Shown: positions 7,973 through 17,449, numbered from the stretch's first letter. The stretch: DNA of 64,000 bases from Pseudomonadota bacterium (GCA_018242505.1 JAFEBU010000073.1:1-64000), one strand, 5' to 3'. The notes: a model not told the origin generated them from the letters alone. Numbers and translations: made by a program.

Positions 7973-8632
7973 ATGAAGAATTGGCCCAATATACGCGACG
8001 CGCTTGCGGATTATGTGGACAATAACTGGCTGCGCGAAAGCCCGGCGAAGCGCCGGCTGCGCGAGGAAACGGCCAAGATGCCGCGCGCTGGCATGCAGAT
8101 TTCCGCCCACCAGGGCCAGCAGATCGGTCTGCTGGCCCGTGCGATCGGTGCGCGCCGCGCCGTCGAGGTCGGCACCTTCACCGGCTATTCCTCGCTGTGC
8201 ATCGCCGAGGCGCTGCCGCAGGACGGCAAGCTGTGGTGCTGTGACGTCAACAAGGAATGGACGGCCATCGCCCGCCGTTACTGGGCGGAGGCCGGCCTCG
8301 ACAAGCGCATCGAACTCACGATCGGCCCTGCCTCCAAAACGCTCGACTGGCTGCTGGCGCAAGGGCTGGCAGGGCAGATCGATCTCGCGTTCATCGACGC
8401 CAACAAGGACGACTACGGCGCCTACTACGAGCGCTGCCTCAAGCTGGTCCGGCGCGGCGGCCTCGTCCTGATCGACAATGTGTTGTGGGGCGGTGCCGTC
8501 GCCAATCTCGCCGATACGGACAAGGACACGGAGGCGATCCGCGCCCTCAATGCCAAGCTTCGGACGGACGAACGGGTCGACCTCACCCTCCTCGCCGTCG
8601 GCGACGGCATGACCTGCGCGCTGAAGCGGTGA
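7973..8632 (+). CDS. Class I SAM-dependent O-methyltransferase (CCoAOMT-like)
   Basis: A 219-residue protein of the Methyltransf_3 (caffeoyl-CoA/catechol O-methyltransferase) family. The SAM motif VEVGTFTGYSSLCIAEAL lies at about residues 63-80, with DVN at the end of the second strand. The metal-site segments LAFIDANKDDY (about 141-151) and GGLVLIDNVLWGG (about 164-176) are intact. Such enzymes methylate catecholic or related small-molecule hydroxyls with a divalent metal. The start is fixed by AGGAG 6 bp before the ATG. It is divergent from fhs; the substrate cannot be read from the sequence. Confidence 0.88.
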   Translation: MKNWPNIRDALADYVDNNWLRESPAKRRLREETAKMPRAGMQISAHQGQQIGLLARAIGARRAVEVGTFTGYSSLCIAEALPQDGKLWCCDVNKEWTAIARRYWAEAGLDKRIELTIGPASKTLDWLLAQGLAGQIDLAFIDANKDDYGAYYERCLKLVRRGGLVLIDNVLWGGAVANLADTDKDTEAIRALNAKLRTDERVDLTLLAVGDGMTCALKR

Positions 8633-8671
8633 GAGTTCCTTTCACTGTTCCGGCTGACCGCCCCGGCGCTG

Positions 8672-9160
8672 TCAGGCGTTCCCGAAGATCGCGTGCTTGA
8701 CCTTGTCGCCTGGCTTGATGCCGAGCAGGCCGGCTGTTCCGCCGTTGATCTCGAGAACCGCCCGGACGGGATATTGGCTGGGAATGGTATCGGTCGAGAG
8801 CGGCGTGGCGTTGGCATGGATATGCCGGATCGTCCCATCGCCGGCGATGAAGATCATGTCGAGCGGGATCAGGGTGTTCTTCATCCAGAAGCTCACCTGC
8901 TGTTCGCGATAGAAGTCGAACAGCATGCCCTCGTAGGCGCCGAGAGCCTTACGGAACATCAGGCCGTGCTCGCGCTGCGGTTCGGTGAGCGCCATCTCGA
9001 CGTCGAACTTGATTTCGCGCGAATGCGTGACGATCCTCAGCGAGGATCGCGCGTACTTGATCTCGCTGTCCTGGCTGCAGGCGGCGGTCGCCACCAGCAT
9101 CAGGGGTGCGCCAAGGAGGAAACGCCGACCGAGCCGACGCGAGCTGAACCGAAACGCCAT
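8672..9160 (-). CDS. DUF192 exported protein
   Basis: A 162-residue protein. The N-terminal export signal has arginine pairs and a hydrophobic core, ending in TAACSQ, possibly a lipoprotein box. It then carries the DUF192 fold: VEMALTEPQREHGLMFR, GMLFDFYREQQVSFWMKNTLIPLDMIFI, a T.RHIHANATPLS strand and a terminal AVLEINGGTAGLLGIKPGD block. It is convergent with the O-methyltransferase and 32 bp downstream of the double cold-shock gene, a pairing seen in many alphaproteobacteria. The function is unknown. Confidence 0.85.
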   Translation of the reverse strand: MAFRFSSRRLGRRFLLGAPLMLVATAACSQDSEIKYARSSLRIVTHSREIKFDVEMALTEPQREHGLMFRKALGAYEGMLFDFYREQQVSFWMKNTLIPLDMIFIAGDGTIRHIHANATPLSTDTIPSQYPVRAVLEINGGTAGLLGIKPGDKVKHAIFGNA

Positions 9161-9192
9161 GACGCCTTAGTGCGCGGCAAAAGCGTTCGCGG

Positions 9193-9711
9193 TCAAGCTG
9201 CCCGGATTTCGACGACCTGCAATCCCTTTTGCCCTTCGGCGATGCGGACCATCACCTTCTGGCCAGGCGCCAGCGATTCCATGCCATGCCGGCGCAGCAC
9301 CGCAGCATGGACGAAGATATCACCGTCCTCGGCCTCGCGTGTGACGAAGCCGTAGCCTCGCTCGTTATTGTACCATTTGACCAGAGCGGTGATGTAGTCG
9401 CCCATGGCGATGCCATCGGGCACTGCCGGAGGCTTGGGTGCGACAACGACCGCCGTCGACTGATCGACGTCGAGCACCCGCATGACCTGCCAGCCCTTGG
9501 GGCCGCGCACGCCAGCGCATATCACTGTCGCGCCGGGCTTGAGATCTTCATGCCCGGACTGACGCAGTGTCGTTACATGCAGGAACGCGTCGCTGTTGTC
9601 ACCTTCGAGGGCTAGAAAACCATACCCCTTGACGGCATTGAACCACTTTACTCGGCCACGCAGCTCAACCGATCCGACGTCCCCGCCTACTTCTCCCTGT
9701 TGGGTCGTCAT
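9193..9711 (-). CDS. Double cold-shock-domain protein
   Basis: A 172-residue protein with two cold-shock domains. The first (about 16-82) has VKWFNAVKGYGFLALE and DAFLHVTTL. The second (about 105-170) has VKWYNNERGYGFVTRE and DIFVHAAVL. These are the RNP1 and RNP2 nucleic-acid-binding motifs. Tandem CSD proteins of this size are typical of alphaproteobacteria and bind single-stranded RNA or DNA, acting as RNA chaperones. It is upstream of the DUF192 gene on the same strand and probably co-transcribed. It should not be confused with single-domain CspA, which is about 70 residues. Confidence 0.93.
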   Translation of the reverse strand: MTTQQGEVGGDVGSVELRGRVKWFNAVKGYGFLALEGDNSDAFLHVTTLRQSGHEDLKPGATVICAGVRGPKGWQVMRVLDVDQSTAVVVAPKPPAVPDGIAMGDYITALVKWYNNERGYGFVTREAEDGDIFVHAAVLRRHGMESLAPGQKVMVRIAEGQKGLQVVEIRAA

Positions 9712-9831
9712 TCAACGATCCCGTGTTGTTATGCAGAAATCCTAGCAGCCTAGCGAAAGCGTGCAACAACCCTTGTGCCCTTTCAGCCGGCCACGTTACG
9801 ACAGACCAACTGCAGCAGGGAGGCTGGGACG

Positions 9832-10710
9832 GTGTTCAAATCAGACTTATTCCAGGGAAAACGCTTCCTCGTCACCGGCGGCGGTACGGGCCTCGGCCGG
9901 GTCATGATGGAGCGCTTCGTGGAACTGGGGGCAGATTGCGTCATCTGCGGCCGGCGCGGGTCGGTGCTCGAGGAAACGGCCCGCGAGGTCATGGTAAAGC
10001 ACCCGGGCCGGCTCGTCGAAACGCACGTCGTCGATATCCGGGTGGCCTCGGCCGTCGAGGAGATGATCGACCGGATCTGGGCCAACGGACCGCTCGACGG
10101 GCTGGTCAACAACGCGGCCGGGAATTTCATTTCACAGACCAAGGACCTCAGCCCCCGCGCCTTCGACGCGATCGCCAACATCGTGTTGCACGGCACGTTC
10201 TACACCACCAACGCCTGCGGCAAGCGCTGGATTGGCGAGAAACGCAAGGCTAGCGTGATCAGCATCCTCACGACCTGGGTCTGGACCGGCAGTCCTTTCG
10301 TGGTCCCCTCGGCCATGTCGAAGGCGGGCGTTGCCGTGATGACCCAGAGCCTTGCCGTGGAATGGGGTCATCACGGCATTCGGCTCAATGCCATCGCGCC
10401 CGGTCCCTTCCCGACCGAGGGGGCGTGGGCGCGGCTCAACCCGATGAAGGATGACGACGCCGCCCGCTACAAGGCCCGCAACCCGCTGGGCCGCGTCGGC
10501 CGCCCGAGCGAACTTGCCAATATGGCGGCCTTCCTGATGAGCGACGAGGTGGCCTATATTAACGGCGAGGTGATCGCGATCGACGGCGGTATGGGCATCA
10601 TGGGCAACGGCACCTTCTCCCACATGCTGTCCTACAGTGAAGACGACTGGCGCCGCATCCGCGAACAAATCCAGACCGCCAACACCGCCGACCGGGCCAA
10701 GCGTGGCTAG
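9832..10710 (+). CDS. Short-chain dehydrogenase, 2,4-dienoyl-CoA-reductase-like
   Basis: SDR of about 292 residues. The nucleotide-binding motif TGGGTGLGR is near residue 14, NNAAGNF near 87, and the C-terminal pattern AVEWGHHGIRLNAIAPGPFPTEG is typical of dienoyl-CoA and trans-enoyl-CoA reductases. In the catalytic YxxxK position it has SAMSK, so the usual SDR tyrosine is absent, as in other members of this subgroup. The GTG start at 9832 follows GGGAGG by about 8 bp; an upstream ATG at 9775 lacks a ribosome-binding site. Its stop overlaps the 3' end of a convergent, decayed Rieske oxygenase gene. Role: probably NADPH reduction of unsaturated acyl-CoA. Confidence 0.82.
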   Translation: MFKSDLFQGKRFLVTGGGTGLGRVMMERFVELGADCVICGRRGSVLEETAREVMVKHPGRLVETHVVDIRVASAVEEMIDRIWANGPLDGLVNNAAGNFISQTKDLSPRAFDAIANIVLHGTFYTTNACGKRWIGEKRKASVISILTTWVWTGSPFVVPSAMSKAGVAVMTQSLAVEWGHHGIRLNAIAPGPFPTEGAWARLNPMKDDDAARYKARNPLGRVGRPSELANMAAFLMSDEVAYINGEVIAIDGGMGIMGNGTFSHMLSYSEDDWRRIREQIQTANTADRAKRG

Positions 10711-11801
10711 AAGAGCGGGGCGGCGAGCGTGCGATGAAAATGAATGATCGCTCTCTCGGAGCGACCGAAGGCGAGGACATCGTCGGCTCCGCCGGCCAGT
10801 CATATGGATTGCCTGCACCACCGCACGATCCTTCTGGACACCCGTCGTGCCGACAAACTCGGCGTCCCGCTTGGCCCCGGCCGGCGCGCATTATCCCCGT
10901 CGCCATTAGTCAGCATGCAGGTCAATTGGCGTATCCAATCGACGACAGTTCCAGCACGACCACTTTGGTGTGTCGCGAAAGCACTGTGACCGGGATGTTG
11001 GGGAACAGGTGATAGACACCACGTCATGAGCCCTTCGACGTGCCGTTCCCGAGGCGGAACCTTGGCCAGCTTTGCGACGTGGCGGAACGGACAGGTCACT
11101 CGGCTGCTTTCCGAACAGGTCGATCACGTTCAAATTGTCGAAGCTCTATTAAGCAGAATGCATCTCCGGATGCGCTGACTTGATGTGAAACTCCTCGATG
11201 AAGCCGTCGAGGAAGACTTTCCATTTGACGTCGAAGTCGCGTTCCGCAGTCGCGAACAACCGTTGATCCTGTCCGATCAACCGGGTCGGCCACCGAGTGA
11301 AACGTCACCGACCTCCGGCCTGTCCGGGTAATGAACGCCAAGCCAATCTCTCTGTTGCCGGAACCGGCACGAGTGCATGGGCCTCCTCGCCGAATCCCGG
11401 ATCCCTGTCGTGCGGAATATGGCGGAGCTGCCTTCGAGGCTGTATGTCCGCCAGCCGCGGTGGCGGCAGAGAAAAGGCCCGGACGCAGCCGCCGGCCACC
11501 TCATGCCGCGTGATTGCGACAGGCATTGCGGAAAACTTTGCGTCGGTGCCTCGCGTCGCCATGATCGGCGTACCGGCTGCTTCCCGGACAATGTGGGAAC
11601 CAATGTCACAAGCGCTGCCGAAAGACAGAATGCGATCGGCGGGCACCGGAGAACCCGCACCATCTCGGACCACAACTGCGTCGACGATCGTTAACTTGCA
11701 ACAGACTCGCGACACATTTCGTCACCCACATCAGTGGTGCCGTTTGCGATGTGATCGAGAGCGCATTGCGTCACCGATTGGTCCTTCATGCGGATCGTCA
11801 T
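10707..11801 (-). pseudogene. Rieske aromatic-ring-hydroxylating oxygenase alpha subunit, decayed
   Basis: Reading the minus strand across frames reconstructs one protein. It starts at ATG 11801 with CALDHIANGTTDVGDEM, is stopped by TAA, then continues in another frame (SFGSACDIGSHIVREAAG, GTPIMATRGTD). The Rieske motif remnant LCRHRGW.TYSLEG comes next, then HIPHDRDPGFGEEAHALVPV, FDVKWKVFLDGFIEEFH, NLNVIDLFG, YHLFPNIPVTVLSRHTKVV and the C-terminal DDVLAFGRSERAIIHFHRTL. These are the ordered landmarks of a Rieske oxygenase alpha subunit. At least five frameshifts and several in-frame stops separate them, and one Rieske CxH is degraded. The gene is dead. Its 3' end overlaps the SDR stop codon. 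Confidence 0.85.
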
Positions 11802-12426
11802 GTTATGCCTCTTGCGGACCTTGGGCCTGGCCTACGTCCGGCAACTGGAAGCACGGGAAGAAATCCGGAAAGAAAGAAATGAGGAAAGAAATGAGGCGAG
11901 GCTCATTCAACCCTCCTTGCCGAGCAGCTTCATCGCCCACTGCCTGAAGACGCGCGGTGCCGGATTGCTCCGTGCCCCGGCGCGATGCATCAGCCATCAG
12001 GCATCCGTCAAAAAAGTTCGCTCGGAGGGCTGCCGCAGCGCCATGATGCAGCAGCGGACTGATCGGCCGTGCTGAAATTGTGATCGCTGTTGGCCGCCAG
12101 GTCATGCGAAGCCCGTCGATCAATGAACCTGGTTGATCTGTTGCAATGCCGTTTTGACGTCTACTGCTTCCTCTTCGGCATTCCACGGGACATCGATGCA
12201 CGTCGTTACCAGTCAAACCGAAGCAGGCGCACGACATCTCGCCGACGCGGGATGGCACGGTGCCGCCACAATTGACACGAACCGACACTGTGTCTTTTCC
12301 GCATCAGTCGCCCAGAATCGGTGGTGGGTCCTCATTCACGTCACCCGTGACGCCTCATTTGAGCCAAACTGTCATGGTGGTTTGGGGTTCAGGTTTCATC
12401 GACTAAATACGGGACCGGTTTCTCTC
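11802..12426. other. Intergenic stretch without a supportable gene
   Basis: No intact gene was found here. A perfect tandem repeat of the 12-mer GAAAGAAATGAG occupies 11872-11895. On the minus strand at about 11899-11990 a short frame ending NPAPRVFRQWAMKLLGKEG resembles the tail of a LysR-type regulator, but nothing upstream of it can be aligned with confidence. The stretch looks like further decayed sequence next to the Rieske pseudogene. Confidence 0.4.
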
Positions 12427-13017
12427 GTGTGGTTCAGCGACAAGTCGTTCTGGCAGATCGTGCCGCGTCCTGCGACGCGCCGCTCGCTATGCGTTGGCGC
12501 GTTGGCCGCGGCGGCGATCATGGGCTTGAGCGGAGTTGCTGCAGCGCAGAATGTTCGCCAGTGGACCGGAACGTCGGCACTGACACGCCAGCCGGCTCAG
12601 GTATTCGCTTCCACAATGGCGGAATGGCGCAGCCTATGGAGCCGCGTCGGCAAGGTGGCTCCCGATGTGTTCGAGGCGGGTCGTATGAGCGCTGTCGGAA
12701 TCTTCCTCGGTCAGCGCTCAGGGCCGGGCTATTCGGTGAATATCCTGTCGGCCGGACGGCGTCGCGATCGCTTCATGCTGGTTTTCGAAGAGCGCGCACC
12801 CGATGACGTAATGATGGCAGAGCGGGCTCCGCCCGCGCCACGTCCGGTGGCGGCCGGTCCGGCGTTCAGCGGCGGCGCGGCCTTTGCGCCGCAGGCGGTC
12901 ACCAGTCTCCCGCCCGCACCGGCGCGGCCGGCAGGACCGCCGACCTCGCCATGGGCCATCGTCCTCATTGATCGCGTCGATCTCCCCATCACCGTCGAGC
13001 AGCGCCTGTTTCGCTGA
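12427..13017 (+). CDS. Exported protein with PrcB_C-like domain
   Basis: Protein of about 190 residues. The N-terminal signal peptide has an arginine pair, a hydrophobic ALAAAAIMGLSG core and a VAAAQ cleavage site. After it, W.SLWSRVG, VGIFLGQRSGPGYSVNIL, FMLVFEERAPDD and a terminal SPWAIVLIDRVDLPI match the pattern of the PrcB_C domain found in small secreted or lipoprotein proteins. A proline-rich insert (about 135-175) interrupts the domain. The start is uncertain: GTG at 12427 or 12460, neither with a good ribosome-binding site; the signal peptide supports either. The role is unknown. Confidence 0.6.
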   Translation: MWFSDKSFWQIVPRPATRRSLCVGALAAAAIMGLSGVAAAQNVRQWTGTSALTRQPAQVFASTMAEWRSLWSRVGKVAPDVFEAGRMSAVGIFLGQRSGPGYSVNILSAGRRRDRFMLVFEERAPDDVMMAERAPPAPRPVAAGPAFSGGAAFAPQAVTSLPPAPARPAGPPTSPWAIVLIDRVDLPITVEQRLFR

Positions 13018-13041
13018 ACCGCTCGGGAACGATCGCGGCCG

Positions 13042-14838
13042 CTAATGCGAATGGCGCGGCACGCCTTTGGTCTGGGCAATCCTCTGGAAATCGACCGCGA
13101 AGTCGAGGCATGCGCCGCTCGCGAGTTGCCCGACGAACTTGCGCTGAAGCTCCTGCCACGGCGTCTGGCTCTCCTTGATATCGGGCTTCCAGGCCGCCTT
13201 GCGCTTTGCAAGTTCTGAATCGCTGATCAGGATATTGGCAGTGCGTTTGCCGATATCGACGCGGACCTTGTCGCCCGTCTGAAGCAGGGCGAGGCCACCG
13301 CCGACTGCCGCCTCTGGCGAGGCATTCAGGATCGACGGACTCGCCGACGTGCCGCTCTGCCGACCGTCGCCCACGCATGGCAGCAGGAGCACGCCGCCCT
13401 TCACCAGCCGATCCGGTGGCAGCATGTTCACGACCTCGGCCGCGCCAGGATAGCCCACGGGACCGGTGTTGCGGATGAACAGGATGCTGTTCTCGTCGAT
13501 CGGCAGCGTGGGGTCGTTGATCCGGTGATGGTAGTCCTCCGGTCCGTCGAACACGATCGCGGTGCCTTCGAAGGCATCCTTGTCGCCTTTGCGTTCCAGA
13601 TATTTCTTGCGGAACTCCGGCGAGATCACCGAGGTCTTCATGATCGCCGAATCGAAGAGATTGCCCGACAGCACGGCAAAGCCCGCCTGGTTCAGCATCG
13701 GCTTGTCGTAGGACTTGATGACCTCGCCATCCGGTGCGGGTGCCTCCTTCACATTCTCAGCCATGGTCCTGCCCGTGACAGTGAGGGCATCGCCGTGGAT
13801 CTTCTTCTCGCGCAGCAGCTCCGCCATCACCGACGGCACGCCGCCAGCGCGATGAAAGGCTTCGCCCAGATACTTGCCGGCCGGCATGCAGTTCACCAGC
13901 AACGGGATATCGTAGCCGATCCGATCCCAGTCCTCGTTGACGAGTTGCACCCCGACATGGCGCGCGATCGCGTTCACGTGCGGCGGACAATTGGTCGAGG
14001 CGCCGAGCGCACTCGCAGCGACGATGGCATTCTCGAAGGCTTTGCGGGTCAGGATGTCCGACGGTTTCAAGTCTTCCCACACCATATCGACGATGCGTTT
14101 GCCGGTTTCATAGGCGATCTGCCCGCGCTCGCGGTAAGGTCCCGGAATGGCGGCACACCCTGGCAGGGACATGCCGAGCGCCTCGGCCATGCTGTTCATG
14201 GAAAGCGCCGTGCCCATGGTGTTGCAGTGCCCCACGCTCGGTGCGCTCGACGCCACCCATTCAAGGAACTTCTGCAGGTCGATGCGGCCTGCGGCGAGTT
14301 CCTGGCGGGCATACCAGACGATGGTGCCGGAGCCGGCAAGTCCGCCTGCGAAGTGGCCGTCCAGCATCGGGCCGCCGGACAGCACGATGGCCGGAATATT
14401 GACGGTCGCCGCTCCCATGATCATTGCGGGGGTCGTCTTGTCGCAGCCCGTGGTGAGAACCACGCCATCGAAGAAGTAGCCATAGAGGCACTCGACTAGG
14501 CTGAGATAGGAAAGGTTGCGGTCGAGCGCTGCGGTGGGTCGCTTGCCCGTCTCCTGGATCGGGTGGACCGGGAATTCGATCGGGATGCCGCCCGCGTCGC
14601 GGATACCGTCGCGCACGCGCTTCGCCAACTCGATATGGTGCCGGTTGCACGGCGAGAGGTCGCTGCCGGTTTGGGCGATGCCGATGATTGGCCGGCCACT
14701 ATGCAACTCGGCAAGCGTGAGGCCGAAATTCATGTACCGCTCGAGATAGAGCGCCGCCATCGTCGGATCGCCTGGCGCGTCGAACCATTCGCGACTGCGC
14801 AGACGGCGCTTCCCGTTGCTCTTTTTGCTGGCGCTCAT
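13042..14838 (-). CDS. IlvD/Edd-family sugar-acid dehydratase
   Basis: Dehydratase of about 598 residues, the size of pentonate/hexonate dehydratases (L-arabinonate, D-xylonate, D-galactonate types) rather than short IlvD. The three cysteines expected to hold a [2Fe-2S] cluster are present in DLSPCNRHH, TTGCDKTTPAM and GHCNTMGTA. The active-site serine region SGTSASPSILNASPEAA is intact near the C-terminus. It converts an aldonic acid to a 2-keto-3-deoxy acid. The start at 14838 follows GGAGGAAG. It lies 50 bp downstream of a Rieske-FAD reductase gene and near KDG kinase and KDPG aldolase genes, which supports a sugar-acid role over branched-chain amino acid synthesis. The substrate is unresolved. 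Confidence 0.88.
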   Translation of the reverse strand: MSASKKSNGKRRLRSREWFDAPGDPTMAALYLERYMNFGLTLAELHSGRPIIGIAQTGSDLSPCNRHHIELAKRVRDGIRDAGGIPIEFPVHPIQETGKRPTAALDRNLSYLSLVECLYGYFFDGVVLTTGCDKTTPAMIMGAATVNIPAIVLSGGPMLDGHFAGGLAGSGTIVWYARQELAAGRIDLQKFLEWVASSAPSVGHCNTMGTALSMNSMAEALGMSLPGCAAIPGPYRERGQIAYETGKRIVDMVWEDLKPSDILTRKAFENAIVAASALGASTNCPPHVNAIARHVGVQLVNEDWDRIGYDIPLLVNCMPAGKYLGEAFHRAGGVPSVMAELLREKKIHGDALTVTGRTMAENVKEAPAPDGEVIKSYDKPMLNQAGFAVLSGNLFDSAIMKTSVISPEFRKKYLERKGDKDAFEGTAIVFDGPEDYHHRINDPTLPIDENSILFIRNTGPVGYPGAAEVVNMLPPDRLVKGGVLLLPCVGDGRQSGTSASPSILNASPEAAVGGGLALLQTGDKVRVDIGKRTANILISDSELAKRKAAWKPDIKESQTPWQELQRKFVGQLASGACLDFAVDFQRIAQTKGVPRHSH

Positions 14839-14888
14839 TTTCTTCCTCCGGTCCTGGCCGGGAAGCCTGCGAGATCGAGCGCGGGAGA

Positions 14889-16436
14889 TCAAGCCAGCAG
14901 CGCGACTCTCTCCCGTTCCAGCGAAACTTCCTCCTGCAGGTTGGCGAGATCGCGAAAGATCGAGGCGGCAGCGAGCGTTCGCCCCTGCGACTTGTAACGG
15001 ACAAGGCAGTCCTTGCCGGCAATATCACCTTCGACCGCCATTTCGTCCCATCGTTCGGCGTGGCCGACATAGTTGATGGGGACGTCATAATGCTGGCTCC
15101 AGAAGAAAGGCACCTGCCTGAAAGCCTCGCGATGACCGAGCATGTTCAATGCCGCTGTCTGCCCCTGTCGTTCAGCAACGACCCAATGCTCGACCCGGAT
15201 CGCTTGACCGCTGTGCGCATCGGGCCAGCGCACGATATCGCCAGCGGCAAAAAGTCCCGGTGCACTGGTCTCTAGAAGGGCATCGGTCACCACGCCGCGA
15301 TCGATCATAAGCCCCGCCTTTTCCGCGAGTTCGATCCGCGGTCGCACCCCAACGCCCATCACCACGAGATCGGCTTCGATCACATTGCCGCCTCTCAGCC
15401 TGACAAGGCTGCCCTCGATCGCTGTCGGCACCTCCTCGAGATGGAAGACGACGCCATGTTCCTCGTGGAGGCGGCGCACCAGATCCCCCATCCCCGCCCC
15501 CAGAATGCGCTCCAGGGGTCGCTTCTCCGGCGCCACGACATGGACCTCCATCTGCCGCGCCCGCAAGGAGGCGGCGGCCTCGAGGCCGATGAAGCTGGCG
15601 CCGATCACCACAGCCCGGCGGGCACTCTTGGCGTATTCGATGATCGCCCGACTGTCGGAAAGCGAGCGCAACGTGCGGACGCGCGGTCCGTCCGCACCTG
15701 GAATGGTCAGGCGGATCGGTTCGGCGCCGGTTGCAAGAAGCAAGCGATCGTAGGGAACAGCGCTTCCGTCCGACAGCTGCACCTCGCGAGAGCGCGGATC
15801 GATCCCGGCGACGTTGCTCCGCAGCCGGAGATCGATGCCGTTGTCGGCATAAAAGCTCTCCGGCCGCAGCGGGATCCAGTCCTCGGGTGCATTGCCGGCC
15901 AAATAGTCCTTGGAAAGATTCGGCCGGTCGACAGGACCGACATCGTCGTTGCTCAGCATGACGATACTGCCCTGATAGCGTCGACGCCTCAGCATCTCGG
16001 CGGCCGCGAAGCCGGCGGCCCCACCACCGACGATGACGATTCTCCCCGGTGCCGCTTCTTCCGGTCGGGTGTGTGGTTCCGGTATTGTCGCTGTCGCCTT
16101 CCTTTCGGTTACAAAAAGGCGGCCGTCGCGCCATTCGACCGACCAGCAATCGAGCGGTGTGAACGCCGGAGCATGTATCGCCTCGCCGGTACGCAGGCTG
16201 AAACAAGCGTGATGCCAGGGGCAACGTACCGTGTCATCGACCATCAGTCCTTCCGCCAACGGGCCATGGTAGTGCGTACAGTGAGCACTGACGGCGAAGA
16301 CATCGTCGCCTTGCCGTGCAAGCAGGACCTCCTCGTCCCCGACATGCCCGGCAAGCAGCGTTCCGTCGGCGAGATCGGCGAAAGCAATCCCCCGTGTCAG
16401 GTCCGGCCCGGTAGGTTCAGCCCGGTCTTCTGCCAT
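14889..16436 (-). CDS. AIF-like reductase with N-terminal Rieske domain
   Basis: A 515-residue two-domain protein. Residues about 10-110 form a Rieske domain with CTHYHG and CPWHHACF, the CxH and CxxH ligands of a [2Fe-2S] cluster. The rest is an FAD/NAD(P)H oxidoreductase with GGGAAGFAAAEMLR, the DVGPVDRPNLSKDYLAG segment, a second dinucleotide fold (VVIGASFIGLEAAASL) and APGLFAAGDIVRWPD. The architecture equals AIFM3/AIF-like reductases. The start at 16436 follows GGGAGG. It is upstream of the dehydratase on the same strand, so it might supply electrons to an iron-sulfur enzyme or an oxygenase; no partner oxygenase is intact nearby. Confidence 0.88.
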   Translation of the reverse strand: MAEDRAEPTGPDLTRGIAFADLADGTLLAGHVGDEEVLLARQGDDVFAVSAHCTHYHGPLAEGLMVDDTVRCPWHHACFSLRTGEAIHAPAFTPLDCWSVEWRDGRLFVTERKATATIPEPHTRPEEAAPGRIVIVGGGAAGFAAAEMLRRRRYQGSIVMLSNDDVGPVDRPNLSKDYLAGNAPEDWIPLRPESFYADNGIDLRLRSNVAGIDPRSREVQLSDGSAVPYDRLLLATGAEPIRLTIPGADGPRVRTLRSLSDSRAIIEYAKSARRAVVIGASFIGLEAAASLRARQMEVHVVAPEKRPLERILGAGMGDLVRRLHEEHGVVFHLEEVPTAIEGSLVRLRGGNVIEADLVVMGVGVRPRIELAEKAGLMIDRGVVTDALLETSAPGLFAAGDIVRWPDAHSGQAIRVEHWVVAERQGQTAALNMLGHREAFRQVPFFWSQHYDVPINYVGHAERWDEMAVEGDIAGKDCLVRYKSQGRTLAAASIFRDLANLQEEVSLERERVALLA

Positions 16437-16507
16437 CTCGACCTCCCTGTCGATTGCACTCCAGCCTCCTTGAGCATCGCCCGACGACATGGGAAACCTT
16501 TGACAGC

Positions 16508-17449
16508 ATGTCTACCTCTCCCGACATTATTTGCCTCGGCGAACCCCTGATCGAGTTCAACCGACCTCGCGAAGGCGACGGCCGCACCTGGTTGCAAGGG
16601 TTCGGCGGCGACTCCCAGAATGTGGCCATTGCAGCAGCCCGGCAGGGTGCCTCAACGGGCTATATTACCAGCCTGGGGCAGGATTGGATGGGCGACGCCT
16701 TCCTCGAACTCTGGGCCGCCGAAGGCGTAGACGCGTCACGGGTAAGGCGGCATCCCACGGCGCCGACCGGCGTGAGCTTCGTCACGCATACCGATGCCGG
16801 CCACAAGTTCGACTATCTGCGCAAGAATTCGGCGGCGTCGCTGATGCAGCCCGCGGACCTTCCGGGTGGCTATGTCGCAGGAAGCCGATTCCTCCATCTG
16901 TCGGCCATCAGCCAGGCGATCAGCGACAGCGCCCGCGCCACTTGCGACGTCGCCATCGCGATGGCAAAGGCGGCCGGCGTCAAGGTCTCGTACGACACCA
17001 ACCTGCGTCTGAGATTGTGGGAACTCGATACGGCGCGACGCACCATCGATGCCACGATCGCCCGCTGCGACATTGCGCTGCCGAGTCTCGATGACTCGCA
17101 GCAGCTCACCGGCCTCGAATCGCCCGATGCGATCGTCGATTTCTATCTCGCCCTGGGCGCACCCGTCGTCGCTTTGAAGATGGCCGGCGCTGGCTGCCTG
17201 ATCGCCACGGCGGACAAAAAGATCCGCGTGTCGCCCTACTCCGTGACCGCGGTCGACGCGACCGGTGCCGGCGATACCTTTGATGGCGCCTTCCTGGCCA
17301 GATTGCTGACAGGCGACGATCTGGAAAGTGCCGGCCGATACGCCAATGTCGCCGCCGCCCTATCGACGCAAGGCTATGGCGCAGTGGCGCCTATTCCGAA
17401 CCGCTCGAAGGTCCTGGCTGCCCTCCGGGCAGAGACACTTCGCGTCTGA
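16508..17449 (+). CDS. kdgK: 2-keto-3-deoxygluconate kinase, PfkB family
   Basis: A 313-residue ribokinase-like sugar kinase. The N-terminal GEPLIEFNRPREGDG and GFGGDSQNVAIAAARQGA substrate-site patterns are typical of KDG kinases. The C-terminal DATGAGDTFDGAF carries the PfkB anion hole and catalytic Asp. It would phosphorylate 2-keto-3-deoxygluconate (or the galactonate epimer) made by the adjacent dehydratase, feeding KDPG aldolase. The start at 16508 is supported by alignment to the family N-terminus. Its 3' end overlaps the 3' end of the convergent aldolase gene by 59 bp. It is divergent from the reductase gene. Confidence 0.87.
   Translation: MSTSPDIICLGEPLIEFNRPREGDGRTWLQGFGGDSQNVAIAAARQGASTGYITSLGQDWMGDAFLELWAAEGVDASRVRRHPTAPTGVSFVTHTDAGHKFDYLRKNSAASLMQPADLPGGYVAGSRFLHLSAISQAISDSARATCDVAIAMAKAAGVKVSYDTNLRLRLWELDTARRTIDATIARCDIALPSLDDSQQLTGLESPDAIVDFYLALGAPVVALKMAGAGCLIATADKKIRVSPYSVTAVDATGAGDTFDGAFLARLLTGDDLESAGRYANVAAALSTQGYGAVAPIPNRSKVLAALRAETLRV

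Noticed and set aside
11899..12000. Possible LysR-type regulator C-terminal fragment on the minus strand
   Set aside because: Only about 19 residues (NPAPRVFRQWAMKLLGKEG) fit; nothing upstream aligns, so it is not listed as a pseudogene.
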